From contig NZ_FNJR01000019.1 of assembly GCF_900104475.1 (NCBI RefSeq), positions 1 through 64,000 on the forward strand: DNA of 64,000 bases. Direction: 5' to 3'. How positions within the stretch are numbered: position 1 is the first letter of the stretch; the number at the start of each line of letters is the position of its first letter. Source of the stretch: Actinopolyspora xinjiangensis (GTDB lineage Bacteria; Actinomycetota; Actinomycetes; Mycobacteriales; Pseudonocardiaceae). Both the position numbers and the translations under genes were made by a program. The notes under the pieces were generated by a model that was not told the origin of the DNA, did not search any database, and saw nothing but the letters and a program-made list of their open reading frames with translations. Shown here one piece after another: positions 42,785-51,515 of the stretch.

Positions 42785-43094
42785 CGAGCGGGTATCGCTC
42801 GACAGTCCCCACGGCGTTCGCGACGCGGCGTGAGAACCGTCCACGACGATCCCACCGGGAGAACACCCCACGACAGGAGCGGCTGACAGACCCCGGATTC
42901 TCCCTCGGCGCTCCCGGCGCCCCCCAGAAACCGGCACCGCCGCGGGTTCTCCCGTGCGGCTCTCGCGAGGAAGGCCCGACGTCGTGCGGTACCTGCCCGA
43001 TGTCGGGACTGGCCGGAGCGGGAGCCGTGCGGGAGGTTCCGCCACGCAACCACCCCGGACAGGGGCAAGCAGGAAACCTCGACAGGAGAGAGAC
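42785..43094. other. Gap holding a dispersed R1 repeat
   Basis: The 310 bases between the reductase and the SDR contain no gene; most is occupied by an R1 repeat copy (about 42935-43050). A ribosome site, AGGAGAG, just precedes the SDR at 43084-43090. Confidence 0.6.
42935..43050 (-). repeat. Dispersed intergenic repeat R1, copy 1
   Basis: Read on the minus strand, this segment carries GTGGCGGAACCTCCCGCACG, then CCCGACATCGGGCAGG, ACGTCGGGCCTTCCTCGCGA and CCCGCGGCGGTGCCGG. The same blocks in the same order occur on the plus strand at 47708-47822 and 54409-54510. It is intergenic in all cases and contains short self-complementary stretches. Confidence 0.7.
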
Positions 43095-43853
43095 ATGTTG
43101 TTGAAGGACACCGCCGCACTCGTCACCGGCGGGGCCTCCGGGCTCGGCGCCGCCACGGCGCGCGAGCTGGCCGCCAAGGGCGCCCGCGTCTTCGCGCTCG
43201 ACCTGCCGGACGCCGTGGCGAAGGCCCCCGAGGTCGACGGCGTGACCTACACCGGCGCCGATGTGACGGACGCGGAGCAGGTGAGCTCGGCCGTGGAGCT
43301 GGCTGCCGGTTCGGGGCCGCCGCTGCGCACCCTCGTCAACTGCGCGGGCATCGGCCCCTCGGCGCGAGTCGCCGGGCGGAAGGGGCCGCACGACCTCGAC
43401 CTGTTCCGCAAGGTCGTCGAGGTCAACCTGGTGGGCACCTTCAACACGCTCCGGCTGGCGGCGGCCGCGATCGGCGAGACCGAACCGGACGGGAACGGGC
43501 AGCGCGGCGTCGTCGTGAACACGGCCTCGATCGCGGCCCACGACGGACAGATCGGGCAGGCCGCCTACGCCGCCTCCAAGGGTGGCGTCGCCAGCCTGAC
43601 CTTGCCTGCGGCACGCGACCTGGCCTCGGCGGGAATCCGCGTGATGACGATCGCCCCGGGCATCGTGGACACTCCGATGCTGGCCACGGTGGGCGAGGAG
43701 ATCCGCGAGACGCTCGCCGAGGGAGTGCCGTTCCCCAAGAGGCTGGGAACTCCCGAGGACTACGCCGGGCTGGCCCTGGACATCATCGAGCACGACTACC
43801 TCAACGGCGAGGTCATCCGGATGGACGGCGGGCTGCGGATGGGGCCCAAGTAA
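43095..43853 (+). CDS. SDR oxidoreductase, 3-hydroxyacyl-CoA dehydrogenase type
   Basis: This 252-residue classical short-chain dehydrogenase has the NAD site TGGASGLGAATARELAAKG, NCAGIGPSAR, catalytic Ser in NTASIAAHDGQ, and the YAASK Tyr/Lys pair near residue 157. The loop GIVDTPML and the end DGGLRMGPK resemble the type-II 3-hydroxyacyl-CoA/HSD10-like subgroup, which suggests beta-oxidation of branched or short acyl-CoAs. A ribosome site (GGAGAGAG) precedes the ATG. The next gene is a zinc alcohol dehydrogenase 160 bases on. Confidence 0.9.
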   Translation: MLLKDTAALVTGGASGLGAATARELAAKGARVFALDLPDAVAKAPEVDGVTYTGADVTDAEQVSSAVELAAGSGPPLRTLVNCAGIGPSARVAGRKGPHDLDLFRKVVEVNLVGTFNTLRLAAAAIGETEPDGNGQRGVVVNTASIAAHDGQIGQAAYAASKGGVASLTLPAARDLASAGIRVMTIAPGIVDTPMLATVGEEIRETLAEGVPFPKRLGTPEDYAGLALDIIEHDYLNGEVIRMDGGLRMGPK

Positions 43854-44014
43854 CCCGCTTCCCCCGAAGCGTCCTCCACGCGGGCGCGGGCGGACTCGGC
43901 GTGCGCCGGGAGGCGCGGGGGCGACCCCCGGCGCCGCCCCCGCGCCCGTGGAGCACTGCGGCGACCGCGCCGATACCGCATGATGCCAACGGCAGCGATG
44001 CGAAGGGGTGTGGA

Positions 44015-45061
44015 ATGTCGCGCACTATGAAAGCCGTTCAGTACCGCCGGGTTGGGAACCGACCGGAAGTGGTCGAGGTGGAAATTCCCGAACCGGGTCC
44101 CGGTCAGGTCCTGCTCAAAGTGGACGCGGCCGGGATGTGCCACTCGGACATAGCCGTGATGAGCTGGCCCGAGGAGGAGTTCCCCTACTCGCTGCCCCTG
44201 ACGTTGGGCCACGAGGGAATCGGCACCGTCAGCGCGCTCGGCCCCGGCGACCACAGCTGCGCCGAGGGCGAGCGGATGGCCGTCTACGGTCCCTGGGGCT
44301 GCGGACTCTGCCACATGTGCGCCCAGGGCAAGGAGAACTACTGCGACCACGCGGCCCGGTTGGGGATCCGCCCGCCGGGGCTGGGTGCGCCGGGCGCCAT
44401 GGCGGAGTACCTGCTCGTGGACGACGAGCGTCACCTGGTGCCGCTGGGGGACCTGGACCCGGTCGAGGCCGCCCCGCTGACCGACGCGGGGCTGACCCCC
44501 TACCACGCGATCAAGAAGTCGCTGCCGAAACTCGTCGGCGGTTCCACCGCCGTGGTCATCGGCACGGGCGGCCTCGGCCACGTGGCGGTGCAGCTGCTGC
44601 GCGCCCTCTCACCCACGAAGGTGATCGCGGTGGACGTCAGCGAGCAGAAGCTGGAGTTGGCGCACCGGGTCGGCGCGCAACACACCGTGCTCTCCGACGA
44701 GTCGGCACCGGGCAAGGTCCGCGACCTCACGGCCGGTTTCGGCGCCGAGGTGGTGTTCGACTTCGTGGGCAACTCCGCGACCACCGCCATCGCGGCGAAG
44801 TGCACCCGCACCGAGGGTGATCTCGCCGTGGTGGGCATCGGCGGTGGCACGGTGCCGGTCGGGTTCGGCTCGATGCCGTTCGAGGTCTCGGTCTCAGCGC
44901 CGTACTGGGGGTCGCGTTCCGAGCTGATCGAGGTGCTGGAGCTGGCCCGGGCCGGTTCGGTGCGGGTGCACGTGGACTCGTTCGGGCTGGACGAGACCCC
45001 CGAGGTCTACGAGCGCTTCCACCGGGGCGAGATCCCCGGCAGGGCCGTGATCGTGCCCTGA
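44015..45061 (+). CDS. Zinc-dependent alcohol dehydrogenase
   Basis: This 349-residue medium-chain dehydrogenase has the catalytic-zinc residues in AAGMCHSDIAV and TLGHEGIGTV, the structural-zinc Cys set in CGLCHMCAQGKENYC near 95-109, and the NAD(P) loop VVIGTGGLGHVAVQLLRA near 173. All ligands are present. The start is ATG 44015 with GAAGGGG upstream; a second ATG four codons later is possible. Related actinobacterial enzymes act on primary and secondary alcohols or aldehydes. No neighbour fixes the substrate. Confidence 0.93.
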   Translation: MSRTMKAVQYRRVGNRPEVVEVEIPEPGPGQVLLKVDAAGMCHSDIAVMSWPEEEFPYSLPLTLGHEGIGTVSALGPGDHSCAEGERMAVYGPWGCGLCHMCAQGKENYCDHAARLGIRPPGLGAPGAMAEYLLVDDERHLVPLGDLDPVEAAPLTDAGLTPYHAIKKSLPKLVGGSTAVVIGTGGLGHVAVQLLRALSPTKVIAVDVSEQKLELAHRVGAQHTVLSDESAPGKVRDLTAGFGAEVVFDFVGNSATTAIAAKCTRTEGDLAVVGIGGGTVPVGFGSMPFEVSVSAPYWGSRSELIEVLELARAGSVRVHVDSFGLDETPEVYERFHRGEIPGRAVIVP

Positions 45062-45128
45062 GCGACCGCTCCCCCGCCGGGGTCCGGTCGCGGCTCCGCC
45101 GGGCCCGGTGGGGGTGTTCCGGTGCCGG

Positions 45129-46841
45129 TCACAGCTCCCCGGTGTAGGGGATCTCCCGCACTCCTCCCGAGGTGATCCAACGGCGGATCGCCAGGGTGGC
45201 CCGCACGTCGTCCTCGTTGTACTCCAACAGCCGTCCGCGCTGCTTGTCCTCGGGCGGACCACCGTCGAAGCCGACGGCGTCGCGGTACCAGCGCATCGAG
45301 TTCTCCCCGCCCGCCTCGGCGTCGCGCCAGGCGAACCCCGCGCTGGGCGCGATGACCTTCAGGCCCTTGCCGTTCGGGCAGAGGAACTGGTCGCGGACCA
45401 CGGCGAACACGTCCACCCACTCGGGCGAGGTGATGAACTTCCGGACCTCCTCGACGGTGGGGATGCCGGGTTTTCCCGCGAACCGTTCGGCCGAGCTCAG
45501 CATCCAGCGGTTCTCGGCGAGCTCGTTGTAGCAGTAGGCGCGGAAGGTGAGGCCGCGCTCGCGGGCGGCGCGCCGCACCGAGGTGAACCAGGCCCAGAAC
45601 TCCGCGAACGAACGAGCCTCGTCGTCGGAGGGCAGCGGGTCCCAGGTGACGAACCCCCTGTAACCGGTCCCGAAGCCGAGCAGTTCGGCCGTGTCGGTGC
45701 TCCGCCCGCCCTCGTCACGCGGGTAGGAGAGCAGCGTCCCCCACAGGTACGCCCCGGAATCGGCGTAGCTCTCCATGTCCACGTCGATCTCGACGTCGCC
45801 GCGCGGAACCGTCACCTCCGGAACACGCCGCACCAACGGAAGGTCGCGCAGCCAGGCCCTGGCCAGCAGCACGGCGTCGCCCATCCGGTTGGCGGGAAGC
45901 GGTCGTCCCGACCTGTTGTCGGGGGAGAGCTCCGCCAACTCGTCCACGGTGTTGACCCCGACCCCGCGAAGCCGCACCGCGTCGTCACCGCGCACCACCA
46001 GGCTCACGTCGCGGGCGGTGCGCAGCTGCTCTCCGCAGACCGGCCACCAGGGGCAGCCCTTGCACTCCAGCACGCGGGTGGGCTGGGCCAGCGCCTCGTT
46101 CCGGCTCGCGGCTGCCTCGGCCACCGCGAGCCGGTCGGCGAACCGCTCGTCGTACTCGGCGAGCACGCTCCTGCCACCGGACCAGGTGCGGGCCTCCAGG
46201 TCGTGCCACAGCACGGTGTCGGCGTCGGAGCCGATGGCCCCGCCGAACTTCCTGCCGGTGCTGTGCATCCCGCAGGCCTGCAGCAACCGGACCAGGTGGG
46301 CCAGCCGGAGCTGGTCCCTGGCCTGCGAACGAGGCTTGCGGGTGGGGTCCTTGCGCGCCGATTCGGGCCTGGGATCGGTCAGCGGGGAGATACGGGCACC
46401 CTTGCCCGGGTCGGTCACCTTGTGACGGACCACGAGCACTGGGACGTAGCCATCGCCGCTGCGTACCAGCAGATCCACCGAGCCCTGTCGGCCGCCCTCG
46501 CGGTCCAGCGGCAGCTGCGCCCCCGATATGTAACCGGCACCGGCGCACATCGCGGCGAGGGTTTCCTCCTCGCGCTCCTCGGTGCTCGCCTCCCGGGGGA
46601 TCTCGGTCCAGTCCGCCCCGAGGGTGCCGCCGAGCCACTCGGCGAGTTCGCGCCGGTACTCGGCGGCGTCGGCGATCCGCTGCTCCGCACCGGGGTCGAG
46701 GGGCGCGGTCGGCGTGCCGATCATGGTCGGATCGTGGTCGAGATGTACGCGACGGCGACAGCGCGTCACCACATCGCCATCCAGCAGCACCTCTGAATCC
46801 ACGCTTGCAGGGTATGTCCTAACTCCGACGAGCGCGTCCAT
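45129..46841 (-). CDS. TM0106-family RecB-like nuclease
   Basis: This 570-residue protein begins with LLDGDVVTRCRRRVHLDHDP, the usual opening of actinobacterial TM0106 proteins, and a RecB/PD-(D/E)XK-like region (about 60-200). A Cys cluster in LECKGCPWWPVCGEQL near residues 245-260 probably holds an Fe-S cluster with another Cys. From about 340, an RNase-H/DnaQ-like exonuclease core is seen, with IDVDMESYADSG as its first acidic motif and EYNEDDVRATLAIRRWI as the last. The architecture resembles Cas4-like and RecB-family nucleases. The role in repair or transfer is not established. No CRISPR elements are nearby. The start is taken as ATG 46839-46841. Confidence 0.85.
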   Translation of the reverse strand: MDALVGVRTYPASVDSEVLLDGDVVTRCRRRVHLDHDPTMIGTPTAPLDPGAEQRIADAAEYRRELAEWLGGTLGADWTEIPREASTEEREEETLAAMCAGAGYISGAQLPLDREGGRQGSVDLLVRSGDGYVPVLVVRHKVTDPGKGARISPLTDPRPESARKDPTRKPRSQARDQLRLAHLVRLLQACGMHSTGRKFGGAIGSDADTVLWHDLEARTWSGGRSVLAEYDERFADRLAVAEAAASRNEALAQPTRVLECKGCPWWPVCGEQLRTARDVSLVVRGDDAVRLRGVGVNTVDELAELSPDNRSGRPLPANRMGDAVLLARAWLRDLPLVRRVPEVTVPRGDVEIDVDMESYADSGAYLWGTLLSYPRDEGGRSTDTAELLGFGTGYRGFVTWDPLPSDDEARSFAEFWAWFTSVRRAARERGLTFRAYCYNELAENRWMLSSAERFAGKPGIPTVEEVRKFITSPEWVDVFAVVRDQFLCPNGKGLKVIAPSAGFAWRDAEAGGENSMRWYRDAVGFDGGPPEDKQRGRLLEYNEDDVRATLAIRRWITSGGVREIPYTGEL

Positions 46842-47026
46842 CACCCCGGTGAGAGATACGACAATCACTCTTCCGGCTGGTAGAAAACCCTGGACAGGGC
46901 AATGGGAAGCCGCCCGGTGCGGCGAACGGCACATGACTCGTGCCCACGAACCGGAAAAACACCCAACACGTAAAGTAATCATCCGCTCGGTTCGCTGTAG
47001 CGACGAACGGCGGTACTTCCTAGACT

Positions 47027-47054
47027 GATCGGAGCAGCGTCTGCTACTCCGATC
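47027..47054 (+). promoter_or_regulatory. Leader hairpin before the DUF6474 gene
   Basis: GATCGGAGCAG and CTGCTACTCCGATC can pair over 8 plus 5 base pairs with one bulge around CGT. It ends 21 bases before the ATG at 47076, next to the GGAGG ribosome site, so it may affect translation or transcript stability. Confidence 0.4.
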
Positions 47055-47075
47055 GCCCCGGAGGTGTTCGTCGGC

Positions 47076-47684
47076 ATGACACGTACCCAGCGAGCGCGAG
47101 GCGCACCGACGGCGCGTCGGGATTCCGGACCCGGACGCCCCCGGGATGGGGAGAGGGGAAACTGCCGGGAGGGCAAGGACCCCGAAACCGCCAAGCAGGA
47201 GGTCAAGCTCGCCAAGCAGCGCCTCAAGGCGGCCCGCAAGGGCGAGCTGGGCAGGGTCACCCCCGGCAACGCCAGGAAGGTCGTGGGGGTCGTCAGGGTG
47301 ATCGGCCCGGTGCTGGCGCCCTACGCGGCGCAGGCCGCCTCCGCCGCCAGGGAGACCTACGAGCGGGCGAGAGCCCGCAGGCTCGGGGTGACCGTGGCGG
47401 AGGTGGACCGCTTCTCGGGGCGGGGCGCCGCCCTGCACGCCCGCATCGCCGGCGACAGCGCCGCCCTGCGGGACCTGCGTGAACAGGGTGTCCAGGATGA
47501 CCCCGGAAACGAGGTGCGGGAGTTCGTGGACTCGGCGCAGCGACGCCTGTCGGAGCTGGCCAGCACGGTACGCGCGGCCGAGCGGATGCCCTCGGGCAGG
47601 CGTCGCTCGGCGCACAGGGCCGTGCGCGGGGAGCTGGGCAGGATGGAGGACGACCTGCTGCGCCGCTTCCAGGCGAGCGAGTGA
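47076..47684 (+). CDS. DUF6474-family protein
   Basis: The 202-residue protein is Arg/Ala-rich. The middle reads KLAKQRLKAARKGELGRVTPGNARKVVGVVRVIGPVLAPYAAQAASAARE, the conserved core of DUF6474, followed by RARARRLGVTVAEVDRF. The hydrophobic part (near 68-90) could touch a membrane. The rest is a charged helical bundle. The function is unknown. ATG 47076 is preferred over the overlapping GTG 47064, which sits on its own ribosome site (GGAGG). Confidence 0.72.
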   Translation: MTRTQRARGAPTARRDSGPGRPRDGERGNCREGKDPETAKQEVKLAKQRLKAARKGELGRVTPGNARKVVGVVRVIGPVLAPYAAQAASAARETYERARARRLGVTVAEVDRFSGRGAALHARIAGDSAALRDLREQGVQDDPGNEVREFVDSAQRRLSELASTVRAAERMPSGRRRSAHRAVRGELGRMEDDLLRRFQASE

Positions 47685-47707
47685 GGGATCGTCGGCCCGG
47701 CTCGCCC

Positions 47708-47822
47708 GAGTGGTGCTGTGGCCGAATCTCTGGCACGGCTCCCGCCGCGGTCGTGCCCGACATCGGACAGTGACTACACAACGTCGGACCTTCCTCGCGA
47801 GAGCCCGCGGCGGTGCGGGCCG
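47708..47822 (+). repeat. Dispersed intergenic repeat R1, copy 2
   Basis: The plus strand carries TGGCCGAATCTCTGGCACGG, CCCGACATCGGACAGTG, ACGTCGGACCTTCCTCGCGA, then GAGCCCGCGGCGGTGCGGG. It is the clearest copy beside the one near 43.0 kb (opposite strand) and is followed by the hairpin at 47857-47888. Confidence 0.72.
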
Positions 47823-47856
47823 CGGGCGTGGTGGGAGTTCGGCACCGCGTCGAAGC

Positions 47857-47888
47857 GGGGTGTCGATCTCGCGAGAGATCGACACCCC
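47857..47888. terminator. Bidirectional hairpin terminator
   Basis: GGGGTGTCGATCTC (47857-47870) pairs perfectly with GAGATCGACACCCC (47875-47888) around a GCGA tetraloop, 14 base pairs. It stands between the ends of the DUF6474 gene (47684) and the BCCT gene (47927), serving both. Confidence 0.8.
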
Positions 47889-47926
47889 CAACGGACACGG
47901 CCCGCCCCCGACCGGGTCTTACAGCC

Positions 47927-49759
47927 CTACCGGTCCTGCTCGGCGGCGTCAGCGCCCGCCGTCGGAGATCCGGCGGAACCACCGTCCGACCGTTCGCCGT
48001 CGTCCTCGGAGATCTCCAGCTCGAAGTTGCCGTCGTGCCGCCGGTGCCCCTTGACCACGGCCCGCTCCAGCACCTCCGCCCCCTTGTCGGCGCGGAGCGT
48101 GAGCGGGTCGGCGCGCAGGTCCTTCACCAGCGCCACGCACATCACCACCATCACCACGGTGAACGGCAGCGCCCCGATGAAGGTCAGATTCTGGATACCG
48201 CTCAACGCGGTGTCCCCACCGTGTCCGATCACCAGCATCACCGCGGCGACGGCCCCGGTGGCCGCACCCCAGAAGATCACGACCCAGCGCCTGGGCTCGA
48301 TGGACCCGCGCTGCGAGAGGGTCCCCATCACCACCGAGCCCGCGTCGGCCCCGGAAACGAAGAAAATCGCCACCAGCACCATCACCAGCACCGAGGTGAC
48401 GGTGGACAGCGGGAGCCGCTCCAGCACGTTGAACGTCTGGGTCTCCGCCCCACCCTCCGCGACGGAGACCCCGTCCCGGGCCAGGCCGACTGCCGCTCCG
48501 CCGAAGATCGCGAACCAGATCACGCTGACGACACTGGGCACGAGCAGCACACCGCCCACGAACTGCCGGATGGTCCGCCCCCGGCTGATCCTGGCGATGA
48601 ACATCCCCACGAAGGGAGTCCAGGAGATCCACCAGGCCCAGTAGAAGACGGTCCACGTGGACAGCCACCGTTGCGTCCCGCTACCACCGGTGGCTCCGGA
48701 ACGCGAAGCCATTAGCCCGAAGTCGCTGAGGTAGGTGCCCAGCGAGGTGGGGATCAGGTTCAGCATGAACACCGTCGGCCCCACCAGGAACACGAACACC
48801 GCCAGCAGCGCGGCGAGCACCATGTTGATGTTGGACAGGTACTGGATCCCCCTGGCGATGCCGGACACCGCCGAAGCGATGAAGCAGACGGTGAGCACCA
48901 CGATGATCAGTACCAGCACGACGGTGCTCGCGCCGTCGATCCAGCCCGCCTCGCTGAGCCCGGTGCGGATCTGCAGGGTTCCGATCCCCAGCGAGGCGGC
49001 CGAGCCGAACAGGGTAGCGAACAGCGCGAGCACGTCGATGAGCTTGCCGAGCGGACCGGCGGCGCGGCGCTCACCGAGCAGTGGGGCGAAAACGGCGCTG
49101 ATGAGCTGTTCGCGCCCTTTTCGGAAGGCGCTGTAGGCGATCGCCAGCCCCGCGACCGCGTAAATGGCCCAGGGGTGCAGTGTCCAGTGGAACAGCGAGG
49201 TCGCCAGGGCGGTGCGAACGGCGTCGTCGGTGGCGCCGGGCGCCACGACGGCCTCGCCGTCCGGCCCCGGCACGGTGGGAACCGTCGCGGGTGGTGGTGA
49301 CACGAAGTGCGAGAGCGGCTCGCTGACGCCGTAGAACATCAGCCCGATCCCCATTCCCGCGCTGAACATCATCGCGATCCAGGAAACTGTCCGGAACTCG
49401 GGGCCTTCGTCGTCCCGGCCGAGCGGGATGCGGCCGAACCTGCTCACCGCCAGGTAGAGCGCGAACACGACGAAACCGGTCGAGGCGAGGACCAGGCTCC
49501 AGCCGAAGTTGCCGATGAGCCAGTCCAACGCGCCGCCGGACCAGTCGGCCAGCGATTCGGTGGCGAAGCCGCCCCAGGCGACCAGCGCGAACATGATGAG
49601 GGCCACCGTTCCGAACACGATCCGGTCGGTGGCTGGACCGTCGTGGCCGTCCACGGACGGAGTGATCGGATACGCGGTGTTCCCGGGGCTCTCGCCGGGT
49701 TCCGGCTCACCCGCCCCGAGTCCTTGCTGTTCGAGTGGAGTATTCGTGGACACAGGCAT
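47927..49759 (-). CDS. BCCT-family glycine betaine/choline transporter
   Basis: The 610-residue carrier has 12 membrane segments (about 50-555). The substrate/Na+ segment is FSAGMGIGLMFYGVSEPLSHF near 130, and the downstream WWISWTPFVGMFIARISRGR and FWGAATGAVAAVM match BetP-type proteins. The Gly-x-Gly in GMGIGLMF is the betaine/choline signature position. Acidic, hydrophilic tails at both ends resemble osmosensing extensions of BetP. Uptake of compatible solutes is the expected role, in line with a salt-adapted host. ATG 49757-49759 is taken as start; an in-frame GTG lies three codons earlier. Confidence 0.92.
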   Translation of the reverse strand: MPVSTNTPLEQQGLGAGEPEPGESPGNTAYPITPSVDGHDGPATDRIVFGTVALIMFALVAWGGFATESLADWSGGALDWLIGNFGWSLVLASTGFVVFALYLAVSRFGRIPLGRDDEGPEFRTVSWIAMMFSAGMGIGLMFYGVSEPLSHFVSPPPATVPTVPGPDGEAVVAPGATDDAVRTALATSLFHWTLHPWAIYAVAGLAIAYSAFRKGREQLISAVFAPLLGERRAAGPLGKLIDVLALFATLFGSAASLGIGTLQIRTGLSEAGWIDGASTVVLVLIIVVLTVCFIASAVSGIARGIQYLSNINMVLAALLAVFVFLVGPTVFMLNLIPTSLGTYLSDFGLMASRSGATGGSGTQRWLSTWTVFYWAWWISWTPFVGMFIARISRGRTIRQFVGGVLLVPSVVSVIWFAIFGGAAVGLARDGVSVAEGGAETQTFNVLERLPLSTVTSVLVMVLVAIFFVSGADAGSVVMGTLSQRGSIEPRRWVVIFWGAATGAVAAVMLVIGHGGDTALSGIQNLTFIGALPFTVVMVVMCVALVKDLRADPLTLRADKGAEVLERAVVKGHRRHDGNFELEISEDDGERSDGGSAGSPTAGADAAEQDR

Positions 49760-50526
49760 CGGCGCCACCCGCCAGCGGTGACGCCCCCTCCTCTCCGGTG
49801 CTCCGATGGTCGTCGGAACCCGCGTGCCGAGCCGGTGGGAGCGTTCCGGGCGAACGGATCGCGCAGCGGTGGCTGTCGACCGGTCCGACCGTCGAACGGA
49901 ATCCCCCGGGACTCGCGGACAAGCTCCGACCCTCCCTCCCGGAAGATCACTTCGAGTGGTTGGAACGCTTCATTGCGACGCGCCACATCGCGAACCGGAT
50001 CTGAATCAGACGAAAATGTGACATCGAACACATTTACATGGGACACGAGGGCCGATCCCACCGAGGCGGGAACCACTCCCTGCGCGCGCCCGAGTGGCGA
50101 AGCGGGAAACGAGACACTACGCTTCGCCGACGAACGCGGAACAGAATCGAAGCCCCACCCGTCAGCCGAACCGAAGTTCGGCAAAAACCGAACAAATCAT
50201 TCCACGATGCGAAAAGAAAGCCGTGTCGTTGAACGGTCGATTCTCGTCGGTGAGTTGCCGGACTTCGGCCGCGCCGATCGAATTCCGGCCACGACATGAC
50301 GTGTCCGGTCGAGTTCACCCGGTACACCGAGAGCGACGAAAAGCCCGTTCCCCTTCGGGACACCGCGCCTCCGGGGTGAATCCCGGCGGACACCCCAGGT
50401 CAGCAACACTCGCGCCGACCCGCGACCACTCCCTTTCCAAGCAGGGGGGAAACGCACGGCGACCCAGGGGCGAGTAACCGGCGCCGCGGCCGCCCGCACG
50501 GAATGCGAACCCGCGTACCCGCCGTT
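49760..50526. other. Gene-free stretch upstream of the BCCT gene
   Basis: About 770 bases contain no convincing gene; open frames are Arg/Ser/Pro shadows. The part around 49995-50040 is markedly AT-rich and carries the inverted repeat at 50014-50035, so the BCCT promoter and operator probably lie there, with a leader of up to 250 bases. Confidence 0.5.
50014..50035. promoter_or_regulatory. Inverted repeat AAATGTG-N8-CACATTT
   Basis: AAATGTG (50014-50020) and CACATTT (50029-50035) are perfect 7-bp arms around 8 bases in an AT-rich island about 255 bases upstream of the BCCT start. It could be an operator for osmotic control or for another transcript; no regulator is adjacent on that side. Confidence 0.45.
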
Positions 50527-51453
50527 TCAGCGGTAGGGGAACCAACGCACGGTGAAATCCCGCTCACGCATCGAACTCAACCGACGATAAAACTCGTCGG
50601 CGATCCCCGGATTACCGCGAAGATTCGGCAGCACACTCATGGTTATTTTGAGTTCGCGCAAGTCCCGCAGAACCGGGAAACCCGGCCAGTCGGTCACGTC
50701 GAAACCGTAGGCCTCCACGAGCTGCCGATACGCGAGCGGCGAGCGCCCCAACCGCAGGTAGCCCACCGCCATGGGCGTGAGGTCCCACTCCGGGGGCCCG
50801 GCACACAACGAGTCGAAGTCGCACAGCACCGGCCCGTTCGGCCCGACGATGACGTTGCCCAGGTGCGCATCGCCGTGCACGGCGCTGCGGGGGAGCACGA
50901 ACTCCAGTTCGGAGAGCCGCTGTTCGACGTCGTCGCAGTGCCGCTTCAGGAAATCCCGGTCGGCGCGGTCGAGCTCGCCCTCACCTTCCGCCAGTCGGCG
51001 CCGCGCGTCGCCCATCGGCTGCCACTCCGGAACCGAAGGGGGCTCCCCCAGGGAGTGCAGTTCGCGCAGCAACTTGCCCAGGTCGTATCCCGTGGGCTCG
51101 ACACCGGAGTCGGAGACCTCCTCCCAGAGGGTGGCGACGTGCCTGCCCACCCGCACCGGCTGGGAGATTCCGGGGTACAGCCGCACTGAGTCCACATCGT
51201 GCTCGGCCAACCAGCGGGCCACCTCGACCACGTTGTCCGCCCGGTAGGCCAACGAGGGGGAGAGCACGATCCGCACCACCACGGGGTGCTCCCGCAGCAG
51301 GAAGACCCCGTTGTTGACGAACCGCAACAGGCGTGCACCACGGTGGTCGAGACCTGCCTCGGCGCACACCCGGGCCAGCACCGTTTCGAGTTCGGGCGGA
51401 ATCTCGGCAGCGTGTGCCGACTTCGGCGGGAAAGTCATGTCGGCCGGTGTCAT
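50527..51453 (-). CDS. Aminoglycoside phosphotransferase-fold (APH) kinase
   Basis: This 308-residue protein has the protein-kinase-like APH fold. The catalytic HGDAHLGNVIV near residues 190-200, the metal-binding DFDSL near 210, and the preceding ELEFVLPRSAV are conserved. The N-lobe has LLRFVNNGVFLLRE with the ATP-binding segment. Such kinases phosphorylate antibiotics, choline, hydroxy-metabolites or proteins; the substrate is unknown. The gene is 62 bases downstream of the XRE regulator on the same strand, so the two probably form an operon. Confidence 0.87.
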   Translation of the reverse strand: MTPADMTFPPKSAHAAEIPPELETVLARVCAEAGLDHRGARLLRFVNNGVFLLREHPVVVRIVLSPSLAYRADNVVEVARWLAEHDVDSVRLYPGISQPVRVGRHVATLWEEVSDSGVEPTGYDLGKLLRELHSLGEPPSVPEWQPMGDARRRLAEGEGELDRADRDFLKRHCDDVEQRLSELEFVLPRSAVHGDAHLGNVIVGPNGPVLCDFDSLCAGPPEWDLTPMAVGYLRLGRSPLAYRQLVEAYGFDVTDWPGFPVLRDLRELKITMSVLPNLRGNPGIADEFYRRLSSMRERDFTVRWFPYR

Positions 51454-51515
51454 GTCGTGTCTTCTCGGTGTGGTCGAACCGGTTCCACGCTTCTTTCGAC
51501 CACCGGTGGTCGGGA

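Noticed and set aside
39828-45061. A single catabolic operon from gamma-glutamyltransferase to alcohol dehydrogenase
   Set aside because: The first gene is on the opposite strand and the others are separated by 160-310 bases, one gap holding a repeat.
45129-46841. A Cas4 or other defence nuclease
   Set aside because: The RecB-like region and Cys cluster recall Cas4, but the whole-length pattern is that of the chromosomal TM0106 family and no defence genes are adjacent.
45129-47891. A 920-codon minus-strand frame extending the TM0106-type nuclease
   Set aside because: The extension beyond 46841 is out-of-frame sequence opposite DUF6474 and the R1 repeat; the conserved protein start lies at 46841.
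49760-50526. Small genes in the gap upstream of the BCCT carrier
   Set aside because: All frames there lack ribosome sites and have shadow-like composition.
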